Below, piece by piece: positions 11,639 to 22,052 of a DNA stretch of 64,000 nucleotides. This DNA is from Dryas octopetala. Taxonomy: Eukaryota > Streptophyta > Magnoliopsida > Rosales > Rosaceae. The DNA is taken from positions 26,873,489 through 26,937,488 of the forward strand of contig OY992832.1 in NCBI GenBank assembly GCA_963921425.1. The letters run 5' to 3'. The position numbers were made by a program, and so were the translations under genes. The notes under the pieces were generated by a model. It saw only the letters and a program-made list of their open reading frames with translations, ran no database searches and was not told the origin of the DNA. The first letter of the stretch is position 1. The number at the start of each line of letters is the position of its first letter.

Positions 11639-14198
11639 TGTTGTATGTTTTCCTAGAGCAAATTAAATAACCTTTTCTGAGCTCTAGGTTAACTCGCAAG
11701 TGCACGAATCGCGGAGTAGCAAAGCTTACAAATACGAGGTCGATCCCACAGGGAATTGTACTAGTGTTATGATCACTAACTTAATTAAATTCAATTAAAT
11801 CAACTCTAACTCACACACGCAAATGGGGGGTTTTCATTGGTTTTTGAGATTGGAAAAGACTAACAGATAAATGACAAAACTTTAAAATAACTACTGAATG
11901 AATTTGGATAAAACAATAATAAAGAAACACTAGGGGTCAGATTCCACCACTAGCATACCATTCACTCTACTATGGATATTAACAATCAATAAGTAAACAT
12001 GTTGACAAAGTTCGTCTACTAAAAGGTTTGGCTAGTCACTTTTAGCAATTACTCCCTTACTGTGCATAAACTAAGAGCTTCTTGGGCCTTCCTTAGCCAG
12101 TTAACTTGCATGTTCCCTAGTTCTAAGCTAAGGCAGCTGTTACCCATGCAAGAGTCGTTACGATCTGTGAGAGTGACAAACACATAGCGCATGGCTCCAA
12201 ATTAATGTACTGTATGTCATCTATGATCTCTTTTCTCATGAATATTATCTTAGGATACCCACTTGTTGCCTATTGAAACTATCATCCTTTCGAGCTTATT
12301 TAGTTTCACAACAAATATCTAGATGCATGCAACCTAAGGTGATCAGTCAAAAATGCGAAACAAATAGATTCAGTTTAAACAGAGATCCAAGATTTGTCAA
12401 CATGTAAATAATTAAAATATTAATAATCCATAGGAAAAGTGAACAGCAATGCCAGGGCTTCATCCTAGCCCTAGCCCAATATTCAGCTACACATAATTAA
12501 AATCACAAATAAATAACGCATAATTAAAACAATGAAAATAAAAGAAAGGGAAGAAGAAATCAAGCCACGAATGATGGAGTGGAGGTGCGGCTGCAAGGTG
12601 ATGGCGTGATGGGCTGCTGCTCGGCCTTGGGCTCCACGGCAAAGAGGTGAAGATGCTCGGCAAGTTGGCAGCAAGGTGGTGATGCGTGGCTAATATTGGT
12701 GGCTGCGGCTTGGTGGCGCAACTCAGTGGTGGTGGCTGCGGCGGCTTCAATGACTCCTCCTTCTTCGGTTCAGCACCCAATAAAAGAAACACAATCAGAG
12801 GGGGCTGGGGGTGCTCGGCCACAAGAGAACAGAAGAAAGAGATGGTGGCTGCTAGGGTTTGCTTCAGAAAAATAAAAGGAAGAGAGAGAAAGGAAGAGGG
12901 GTGAGCGGCAAGGAAGAGGGAGGCTAGCTAGGGTTTCTGAAAATTAAAGAGGAGAGAGCCCCCTCCTTGAGTTATAAAGATATATTTATAGAGGAGAGTG
13001 GGGCTGAGATTTCTCTTTCTCTTCAATGTGGGATAAGTGCATTCCTTGCACACCAAGACTTATAATTTTCGGCCAAGCATGGGCCTTGGGCTGATTTGGG
13101 CTCTTTTTGGGCGTAACTCCTTTTTCAGCTCGCGGAACTGCTGCGCTACCTCCACTAAAATGGCCATATCTTGAGCTAGAAAACTCGGAATCGAAATCCG
13201 TAAAATTCCCTGCGAAGCTAACATCCGTATCTTTCCAACCATATATGGCATGCTACCTGATTCATTCTGGAGAATTACAGAATTGCTGTCGAAATTGGTG
13301 TTCTATTTTCCAAGGTTTTGACTTCTTTTTTCAGCTAGGATTCCTTGGGAGGCAAGGACAAGAAAGTGCGGCAGCAGCTAGGGTTTGGAGAGCATTGGGC
13401 TTGCGGCAAGGGCTTTGGCTTTGGGCTTAAGTGACACAAGCCAGCCCCTAGGGTTTAGTGCATGGCTGCTAGTCTTGGGTTGGCGCATTGGGCTTCCTCT
13501 TGGGCTGGCGCATGCATGCATGCATGGTCCCTTCAGATTTCGGCATTGCATAGGCCCATGACCCATTTGACTTGTTGACTTTGTCATAGTTGACCCTTGA
13601 CCATTAACTTTGACTTCCCATTTTGCCCCTCATCTCCATTTGAATTTGAATTCATTTCTTCCCTCCATTTATTTCCATGGATGTCCACCACCTTCTAGAA
13701 GCTTCTGGAACCTTGACTTTGTAGAGTTGACTTTGACCAACATTTCCTAGCGTGACTAGGATTTCTTGTAAATGAAGAATTCCTTATCCATTTCGACTTC
13801 TCGTAATGACCATATTGCCCCTGGGGTCTCCTAGTGGCATTAGGACTCCTTTCCCTAGTTGGGTTAGGTTTCCTAGTTCAACCAGGATTTCCTATTCCAA
13901 TCAGGATTTCACATTTCTGGCTCCGCAATGATGGTTCTGGACTTGGTGTTTCCTAGTATGACTAGGAATCCTCATTCGACTAGGATTTCGGCCCCCTTCC
14001 TGGTTTGACCAGGATTTCTCTTGTTTTCCTAGTTTGACTAGGAAATGTCTAAAAATGGTCCTTTTGGCTTCTTTTCTCTTCTCTGCTCATTTTATCCTAT
14101 AAAAACAAAAACAAACTAACAACACACAAAATATCAAGTTCTTGCACTCTGAGTTAGGGAGTTAGTATCTTAAAATAGTGTAAAATGAGCACTCAACA
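11639..14198 (-). repeat. A1 5' LTR (2560 bp)
   Basis: Minus-strand LTR, TGTTGAGTGCTC at 14198 to CATACAACA at 11639. A minus-strand TATA box (TATAAATA) lies at 12983-12990. U3 holds nine 15-bp palindromes (starts 13746, 13830, 13854, 13872, 13891, 13952, 13970, 13999, 14028) and a CATG run near 13511. The U5 side has two blocks shared with family C (11690-11753 and 12061-12157). ORFs within it are not supported as genes. Confidence 0.93.
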
Positions 14199-16318
14199 AT
14201 CACATATGTTCATTGCTCCCCCTCAGGAAACTCTCTGCTAGGTTTGAAAAATAGTTTTAGATAATTTAAAATTAAATGCACAACACAAACCAGTTGTCAA
14301 GCTTTGTAAAACTAGTAACATGCTCATACAATTTTTAAAATACAGTTTTCCGGGCCCAAGTTCAGAATCATACCTGTTGACCAGCCGTTAGGGCTAACTA
14401 CCCTCTTACAAAAACATAACAAAATCCTGCAGTCATTTGACTGGGACAGGGTAGTGAAAGTGGCCATTTCATGGTTATACTGCCTAGATTGGCCTCCCAA
14501 GAAGGACAATCGACCAGTCCGTCCGTACAACCCCTTATGAGGTTTTGGGGATCGAAACCCAGGGTCTACCGTAAGGGACCTTTCACTCTCAAGTCAAACA
14601 CAATAACAATCTCACGAGAATATGCATAACAGTCATCATTCCCATCATCATAAAACCAAGCAGATATGCCAATAAAAAACATGCATCTTTATCACACAGT
14701 ATTTATTATATAGTACATGCAGGAAATCCACTAGTCAGAGTGTGTTGTCTCCCTACCTAGCGTCCAAAGCTTTTGCCTGTTCTCGAGTACAAATCACAAT
14801 TGCCACGTCGCAACAATCTCTTTTAGGTAACTGGAGTTCCTTAATTTGACAACAACTGGTGTTAAAAACGGTCTTCACGTAAATCGATGACCTTATCTGT
14901 TAAGACCAGGTATAATTCAGAGGTTTGGCACTAGCGTAACTGCTAGGCTTCTCTGAATTCTTAATCCGACATGACCTTGCACCCCGAGGCAAACAGTCAT
15001 GTCAGACCGTATGGTTTCTATATCTATTTTAATTTATTGTCGAAGAGGTTGATCAGATATGAACCTACAACGTGACCAGGTCAGTGCATGGGGAAACTGA
15101 GGGAGCTCTGGCTCAGTACCCAACGCCTGTATGCTCATAGACTAACCTTAGTCATCACGTTATTTGGTTACCACTGATATGGCCTCAATATTTATTAAGT
15201 TCATTTGATAACAACAGTTAAACGACATTCCGTCTATAACCACAACTAAAATAACAGCAGATTAAATAAGCTGGGTTAAGGGTATACTTGTTGAAGACTT
15301 CCCACTGGCAGAGTCTCGGTACTACTAGACTTGCTAAGTAACAAGATTAAAAGAGCCTAATTAACAAGACATTAATTTAACAAAAATTTTAGCAGAAGTT
15401 CGACAGGGATCAAGAAATTATCTATGGAGCTCAGAAATGATTTTTTTAAAACTTCACCAAAACATAGCCTTCACACTACTAGAATTGAAGAGCTCGTCGC
15501 CACGATCGCGTAGGCAAAATCGGATCGTCGATCGGACCTCTAGAACTTAAGATAAACTCAAAACAAGATTGAAGAAGAGAGAGAAAGGAGGAGAGAGGAG
15601 AGAGAAGCTCTCTCTTGGGAAGTGTGCGGCTGAAATGGTATGAAGAACCAGCTGAGTGTGCGCCTCTATTTGTAGGGAGAGAGGGTGAGTCAACTTGGTT
15701 GACTCATCCGAGTTGATCGGGTTGAGTTAAGTCAACCGTCACAACTTGGACCAATGAGGAAGTGACACGTGGCATGTGCACTGACACTTGGCTGCACATG
15801 CAGCCATCAGATCTTGCTGCCACGCAGCGATGGACGCTCTGGATCGTGCCATGTGGCGCGATCTGGTGATTTCCTATTTTATTTTATTTTTCATATATTC
15901 CTTAACTTCAAAAATTAATTAAAAATAGCTTGAAACTCAGAAAAATACCCCGAAAAATACTAAGGACTCGTATCGACTAGTACTAATTAACTATGAGATC
16001 AAATTATCAATTTGCCTTTTAGAAACATTTCAAAAATTTCAAGCTCCACAAACTAAGAAAAAATGCTTTAAAGAAAAAGAAAATTTGGGAAATTCATAAA
16101 ATAATCTCCCGAACTCGGAATAATACTAGACTTGCACCGTTGGATTTGTTAGTAAAAGTACTACCTTTAAAGGTCTAACTTGGGTCAAAACCCTAGTCAA
16201 AGTTGGTCAAATAATTAAAGCTCAAGGTGGAAAAATTAGATTTTCCGACAAATAAATTCTATAAAATTTTTAGAAAATAAGGAAAAATCTGAAAATTTGG
16301 AAATTTCCGGGTCTCACA
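14199..16318 (-). repeat. D4: LTR of a Tekay-like chromovirus, minus strand, split by A1
   Basis: The reverse complement begins TGTGAGACCCGG at 16318 and follows the D1/D2 LTRs down to the A1 insertion. The rest of the element should lie left of the window. The D-type promoter block is present but decayed: near 15660-15740 the TATA box reads CTACAAATAG on the plus strand, and the 28-bp G-box palindrome has lost symmetry. It is thus older than D1-D3. No genes. Confidence 0.85.
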
Positions 16319-17231
16319 GCACTCTTTGATACATTGGCATTGAATTCACAACAATGGAATAGACGAAAAAAGAGTGGAAAAGAAATCAGTTATGGAAGTT
16401 GAGATGTTTGAGCTTAAGCAGATGATGCAGGTTATGATGGCAAATCAAGATTCTAGGTCGTCTCAAGAAGAGCCATGTTTTGAGGTTGAAAAAGTTCAAG
16501 CTAGACTGAGTGTACTGTCCCCTGTTGAGCAATGAAGTTCTTATTTGGAGGATATGATTACTACATTAGCTTAAAGTACAACATCGATGTCTAATGATAC
16601 CAAGTCGTTCATGAATAGAACCGAAGAGCAATTAAATGTTACAGCTAGAGCTATTTCGAATTTGGAAGCCCAATTGGAACAAGTGACCTTAACTTTGGAT
16701 AAAGTGTTAAAGGGTACACCAATTCAAGATAAGGCTGAAGCAATCACTACTTTGAGAAGTGGGGGAGTTGTTGATAACAAAGTGGGTACTACCCAAGATG
16801 ATAATAGAGACAATGAGGATGAAATTGAGACTTAGAGCCTGAACAAGTGGAAAGGTACAAGAGGGATAAAGTAGAGATCAAGAATGAGGAAGAGGAGGAA
16901 AGACAGAAGTAAGAAAAGTAGAAATCAACATTCCTTTGCTTGATGCTATTCATCAAATTCCTAAGTATGCCAAGTTCTTGAAGGAATTGTGTACACATAA
17001 GAGGAGATTCAAAGAGCATGAGCAAGGGTCTAAGTGAAGAAGTGAGTGCTTTTTTGTAGAGGAAGTTGTTGCCTAAGTTGAAAGATCCTAGAACCTTTAC
17101 GATTTTATGTTTGGTTGGAAATCACAAATTTGAAAAGGCATTGTTGGATCTTGGTACAAGTATCAATTTGATGCTGTATTCAGTTTTTGAACAGTTGGGT
17201 ATAGGAGACCTTAAACCCACTGATGTTACTC
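16319..17231 (+). pseudogene. A4: decayed gag-protease remnant of family A
   Basis: Plus-strand sequence matching the reverse complement of A1 gag-pro, from the region encoding LFDTLALSSQQW to the protease block around LLDLGTSINLM and GDLKPTDVT. It has several in-frame stops (for example near 16532 and 16573) and a deletion of roughly 150 bp near 16910, where the Lys/Glu-rich tail of gag is missing. Readable pieces are 16587-16835 (coiled-coil part) and 17066-17231 (protease part). It is bounded by the D4 LTR on the left and the F1 LTR on the right, so it is one of the oldest layers of the nest. Confidence 0.85.
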
Positions 17232-18232
17232 TGACAGGACCGCCCCCAAATTCCACCCTAACACCCGGAGAGGTTCTGCGGGAATCCAAAATCAAGGAAA
17301 ATCCTACCGAAAATTCGGCAGAACCTCCCCTGATCGTCGCGAACCCCGATCGTCTCGCCTAGAGATGAAGTCATTGGTGCCAAAAGTTGGCCAGAATTCG
17401 ACGAGTCAATGGTGAGGCAGGAGCTGGGGTTTCTGGTTGATCTCTGTGCGCGCGAGGCTGAGATGACCAAGGCTCGCTGCTGGGTGATTTCTGCGCCGGC
17501 GTGGGGAGTCGACCGATGAGCTTGGGTCGTCGGGAAGGTGGCCAGAATTAGGCTAGGCTGGCTGGGTTGGTCGCGCGCAGTAGAGGAGGGAGAAGAGAGA
17601 GTCACAGAGAGAGCAAACTGGGGGGGGGGGTCTGTGGGGTCGGTGACGACGATAGGGACTCGTCGCCGGCCTCTGGTCGTCGGGAAGTAGGCCGGAACTG
17701 GCCCCGCCGGTGAGAGAAGAGAGGGGGAGGAGAGTGGGCTCGGGGAGAGAGAGGGAGAAGTGAGAGAGTGCGGGAGAGAGAGATAAAAGGGAGAGAGAGA
17801 AGTCACTAGAAAATTCTAGACAGAGAGAGAAAAATCATAAAATTTTATGATTTTGGGTATTTAAAACCCACTTTTATAAATTTACAAAATTGCCCCTCCC
17901 TTTACATGTCCGTATCTTTCAAACCGTAACTCGAAATGACGCGTGCTACGTGTCTATGAAATCGTGGGTTCGAAACCTATCCAACGGACCCAAAGTCAAA
18001 ATCGAAAGCCCATTTATTTTAAAAGTCAACTTTGGGTCAAGCTTAAATTAAAACAAAAACAAAAACAAAAATAAATAAATCAATCAAAACTTTAAATCAA
18101 AATCCTTTTTATTTTCTAAATAAATCCCAAAATCTTTAAAATAAAATTCTACATCCTTTAAAAGAAATCTCTTAAAAACATAGTTAAATAAAAATTTAAA
18201 TTTCTAGTGCAAATTTGGGTCGGGTCGTTACA
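17232..18232 (-). repeat. F1 3' LTR of a second chromovirus (1001 bp)
   Basis: The plus strand reads TGACAGGACC at the left end and CGGGTCGTTACA at the right; reversed, it is TGTAACGACCCG...GGTCCTGTCA, a typical start and end for Del/Tekay-type LTRs. The polypurine tract GTAAGGAGGGAAGGT (18233-18247, minus) adjoins it. The 182-residue ORF on the minus strand at 17258-17806 is Ser/Pro-rich low complexity and is probably not a gene. A run of ten G lies near 17618. Confidence 0.85.
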
Positions 18233-18824
18233 ACCTTCCCTCCTTACAAAAATTTCGTCCTCGAAATTGAGTAGAAATCTTTAATTTAAGTGAATTGTAG
18301 TTGCAAACTTTTTATCGTCTATCAAATCAAACCTCCTTTCAGCAACCATAAGTTGAAATATGCGTGAATTTTGACATTTCCTTCCGTTTGAGAAAACCAA
18401 GGATATTTAAACTCAGGAAATTGCTCTACAACGAACCTAAATAAATTAAGTAAGCCTCAAAAATAAAAACTTGAAAATGTGATAGAAACGCCAAACCCTA
18501 GATAAAGTTTTCAGGGATAAAACCATTACGAAATAAGTCCATTTAAAACCTTCAAATCATTTGAAAACCACTCTAACCCACAAATCGAGAAAGTTTATCT
18601 CTTATCGACAATCAAAACGATAATACGTGACACGCAAGAGTGTGTGTGTGTCCCAGAGTCTATCAAAAAATCTTGCATTATGCCCAAAGATGGATAACGT
18701 ACCCATGATGACATCTGGTGAAGTCAAAGCGTCCTGTTGCGTCATGGCGAAAACTCTGCCTTGGGCTTTGGGGCGTCCTGGCTGACTCCTCTGCTGTCCT
18801 TCGCCTCTTCTAGCATGACTAGAC
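18233..18824 (-). pseudogene. F1 internal remnant: gag end and protease start fused to the 3' end
   Basis: From 18824 down to about 18640 the minus strand encodes QGRVFAMTQQDALTSPDVIM followed by GTLSIFGHNARF, the gag-protease junction of Del/Tekay chromoviruses. The protease active-site segment is frameshifted straight after (near 18655). From there to the polypurine tract only about 400 bp of non-coding sequence remains, so RT, RNase H and integrase are deleted. The 5' part of F1 is cut off by E1. It includes the motif TTTCGAGGACGAAAT (reversed, near 18255-18269) that precedes the polypurine tract in this group. Confidence 0.75.
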
Positions 18825-19557
18825 TGATGTTGGGTCCTTAAATGTTTGCATTTTAGGCCCTCTATCTTCATGAATTTAGTACTTAGTCCCTATATTTTAT
18901 GTTATTTATTTGTGTTTTTCTCTTTTGTAGGTGGAAAGCCCATAAGAATTAAATGGATGCAAATCAGCCCATTTTGAGCTTAAATGAATATTTGCTGTTT
19001 AAAGGGAAGGCCAAGATCAAGAGAGGGTCAAAGAGCATGACGAAATGGAAGCCCAGGCCAAACCACATAGGAAGTGGCGTGTGTGCTAAGAGAGAAGGGC
19101 TGGCCGCACCTTGCAAGGCTCCTCTCCTTTCCTAATTGGGCTCTAAAAAATCAGATTTGATATTACCCTAGTTATTTCATTTTAATTCCTTATTTATTGA
19201 AGGCTCATTAAGGGGAGGAGATCAGCTACATGGAAGCCCATAAGGACCAGCTACACCTTGCGCAAGAGAGGGAAGCCCTAGGGCCTTGCGCGCACAACTT
19301 AAGCCCAAACCCTAGCTGCCGCACATCCTTCTTTCCCAAAACCCTAGCAGCCGCATTTTCCTAGCCTTGGAAACCCTAGCTGCCGCACACCCTTATAAAT
19401 TCATCTCTTTCTCTCATTTTGGAGGTTCACACACTTTGAAAAAAAATCAGAAAATAGAGGGAGAGGGGCTGCTGGAGGCGTGAGCTCTCCTTTGGGGTGT
19501 TTTCTCTTCTTCTTTTCTTTTCTTGTAATTGTTAGATGGAAAACATGATTTCGTGGC
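18825..19557 (+). repeat. E1: probable Athila-like LTR start, truncated by C1
   Basis: The segment begins TGATGTTGGGTCC next to coding sequence of F1, so the boundary is an insertion edge. Downstream it has repeated AAACCCTAGCTGCCGCA motifs, TATAAATTC near 19394 and a CT-rich stretch, the same composition as the A and C LTRs. The rest lies beyond C1, outside the window. No coding region is supported. Assignment to Athila rests on composition only. Confidence 0.5.
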
Positions 19558-21869
19558 TGATGAGTGTGCATTTTGCATCACTTTATGATACTAATTCCTT
19601 AACCTAGAGTGTTAGAACTCGATATTTTGTGTTTCTTGTCTTGTTTTTGTGTTTTCAGGTCAAATGAAGCAAAAATGAGAAAAAGAAGCAAATGGAGCCA
19701 TTTTGGGACATTTCCTGGTCAAACCAGGAAAACGAGTGAAATCCTGGTCAAACCAGGAAAAGTGCAGAAATCCTAGTCGAATGAGGATTCCTAGTCACAC
19801 TAGGAAACATCAAGTTCAGAACCATCATTGCGGAGCCAGAAATGTGAAATCCTGGTTGAACTAGGAAACCTAACCCAACTAGGGAAAGGAGTCCTAATGA
19901 CACTAGGAGACCCTAGAGGCAATATGGTCATTACAAGAAGTCGAAATGGATAAGGAATCTCTCATTTTCAAGGAATCCTAGTTGCACCAGGAAATGTTAG
20001 TCAAAGTCAACTCTACAAAGTCAAGGTTCCAGAAGCTTCCAGAAGATGGCAAACATCCATGGAAATGAATGGAGGGAATAAATGAATTTGAATTCAAATG
20101 GAAATGAGGGGTAAAATGGAAAGTCAAAAGTCGATGGCCCATGGGATGCCGAACCAAGATGGGCCATGCATGCACATGCATGGGCCCAAACCCTAGCAGC
20201 CCAAAGACCATACGTAAGGAGCAAGATGGCAGCCCATGCATGCGCATGCATGCCATGCAAACCCTAGCAGCCAAGGAGCCCATGCGCAAGCCCAAGATGC
20301 AAGCCCAAGGTGGAAGCCCATGGAGTGAAACCCTAGCCCATCTTGTGCAAGCCACTTCAGCCCAACATGCAAGCCCAAAGCCCAAGACCAGAAGCCCATG
20401 CGCAAGGAAGGAACCCTAGCTAGGCTAGGCGTGAATCACTTAAGCCCAAGGAGCAGCCCATGCCGCAAGGCCATATTCACCCTAACCCTAGCTGCTGCCG
20501 CAAGTTACCTTCTCCTTGCCTCTCAAGGATTGCACCTCTATAAATATATCATGTACTTCAGAACCCTAGACACGCTTACCTCCTGCTAGTTTTATTTTCA
20601 GTTTTAGGTTTTTATTTTCAGAAGTTAGAGAGAGTGAGAGAGAGCCGAATTCAGAGAGACTTAGAGAGAGAAGGTGGCGTGACAAGTGAGAGAGAGAAGG
20701 ACCAGCCTGCTGCCGCAAGCCCTAGCTCACCTTGCCGTGAGTTCCTCCTGCTTGCTAGGTGCCTCCTTCTTCCTCTCTCCTTGCCGCAGCCACCCTAGTG
20801 TTTGCATCTCTGATTTTGTTTCTTTTTCCTTCTAGTTTTCTATTTTATTGTTGGTTTATGCTACTGAAATTAATTAGTTTATGATTCTGATTTTATTTAG
20901 TGCATGGTTCTGATTTCATTTAGTTTATGCAATTTAATTTAGTTGTTTAGTTTATGCCTTTAATTTTGTGCACTTTGCGTTTCTGATTTTCTTTTGCAAG
21001 CATGAATTGAGATTTTGTTTATTGTTTCTGTTTTGTTTTATTTAATTTAAGTAAGTAGGTTAGTTATTCTATCTTGCATGTTAGTCGTAGGTCGATTAAT
21101 GGATTTGCATGTTCTAACAAATCGTTTATCCGTCTCTTGGTCTGTTAGTTTGATGTTTGCACGTATTAAATTTCCACTATCTATTAGAACCCGTCACTAG
21201 TTGTTTGCATCTTTTGACTGGCCACCTTAGGGTAATTGCATCTAGTTTATTTGTTAGGTTTAGCTGTGAAATAGTCAAAGACACTAAACCACAAGTAACA
21301 AGGGAATAAGGGATTATTCTTGGTAGTGGGGTTGGGCGACCTCTATAAGGAAATAGTCAAAGCTTATATGTTGTGCATGTTTGACGTTCTCACAAAACTT
21401 AATGACTCCTGCATGGGTAACAGCTGCCTTAGCTTGAACTAGGGAACATGTAGGTTAACTGGCTAAGGAAGGCCCAAGAAGCTCTTAGTTTATGCATTAG
21501 GAGAACAATTGCGAGAAAGTAACTAGCCAAACCTTTTTAGCAGTCAAACTTTAATATGTTGTGTTCAAATTAACTGTCATTAGCCTTGGATGGTTATTGC
21601 ATGCTTATCTGATTTGAAACTGAAAACTTAACATTGCAAGATAGAATAAAGGGTGTGTGCGTGTGGTGATGTGTGCGTGTGTTTCCATCTTCCAAAACCC
21701 CCCATTTAGTTATTCTATTGATTAATTGAATTGATTTGTTGTGTATTAACCATTCCCTGTGGGATCGACCTCGTGCTTGTACGCTTTGCTACTGATGCGA
21801 TTCGTGCACTTGCGAGTAAACTTAGAATGAGATAGATGTTTATTTTGTTCTAAGAAAACACATTGAACA
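19558..21869 (+). repeat. C1 5' LTR (2312 bp)
   Basis: TGATGAGTGTGC to CATTGAACA. It has a TATA box TATAAATA at 20539-20546, a 15-bp palindrome array near 19715-20000, CATGCA clusters near 20163-20255 and a GT-alternating tract near 21652-21690. The U5 blocks at 21410-21500 and 21760-21830 are shared with family A. It inserted in E1 after CGTGGC; the partner duplication is outside the window. Confidence 0.9.
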
Positions 21870-21875
21870 AGTTTT

Positions 21876-21893
21876 TGGCGCCGTTGCCAGGGA
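21876..21893 (+). other. C1 primer binding site, tRNA-Asp
   Basis: TGGCGCCGTTGCCAGGGA, one mismatch from the A1 and C2 primer sites, 6 bp after the LTR. The leader to the gag ATG at 22053 is 160 bp and AT-rich. Confidence 0.88.
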
Positions 21894-22052
21894 ATGGTGT
21901 CTAATATCAATGAATTGGTTTAATTAGTCATTAGAATTAGGTTATATTAGCTAGATTTGAGTTTTGGTTAATTTTTAGTTTTTAATAAATGCCATGCCTT
22001 TATTTGCATTCTTTCTACTGATTGTGTGTTTTTCTCTTGATTAGGTGTGTTT

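Larger units (their letters stand above)
1..14198 (-). mobile_element. A1: Athila-type Ty3/gypsy retrotransposon, left end outside window
   Basis: The element reads on the minus strand: 5' LTR 11639-14198, primer site 11615-11632, gag, protease, RT-RNaseH, integrase, a 1.9-kb untranslated 3' region, and a 3' LTR reaching 4362. The 3' LTR is cut by the window edge and interrupted by solo LTR C0. The RT motif FMDDFSVFG, the protease motif DLGASINLMP and the tRNA-Asp primer site fit the Athila lineage. By eye the two LTRs differ at roughly 10 positions over 1.9 kb, so the insertion is fairly young. It landed in the LTR of D4; the right flank ATCAC (14199-14203) should be the target duplication, but the left flank is not in view. 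The coding region has two nonsense codons and one frame change, so this copy is not autonomous. Confidence 0.9.

Noticed and set aside
17258..17806. 182-codon minus-strand ORF in the F1 LTR
   Set aside because: Ser/Pro-rich low-complexity translation of CT-rich LTR sequence with no known domain; it lies wholly inside the LTR.
19310..19390. CCCTAG-rich motifs as telomere-like repeats
   Set aside because: Units are AAACCCTAGC in irregular spacing without the plant CCCTAAA period; they are part of A/C/E LTR composition.
21652..21690. GT-rich tract as a microsatellite locus
   Set aside because: It is short, imperfect and present in every family C LTR, so it is part of the LTR and not a separate locus.
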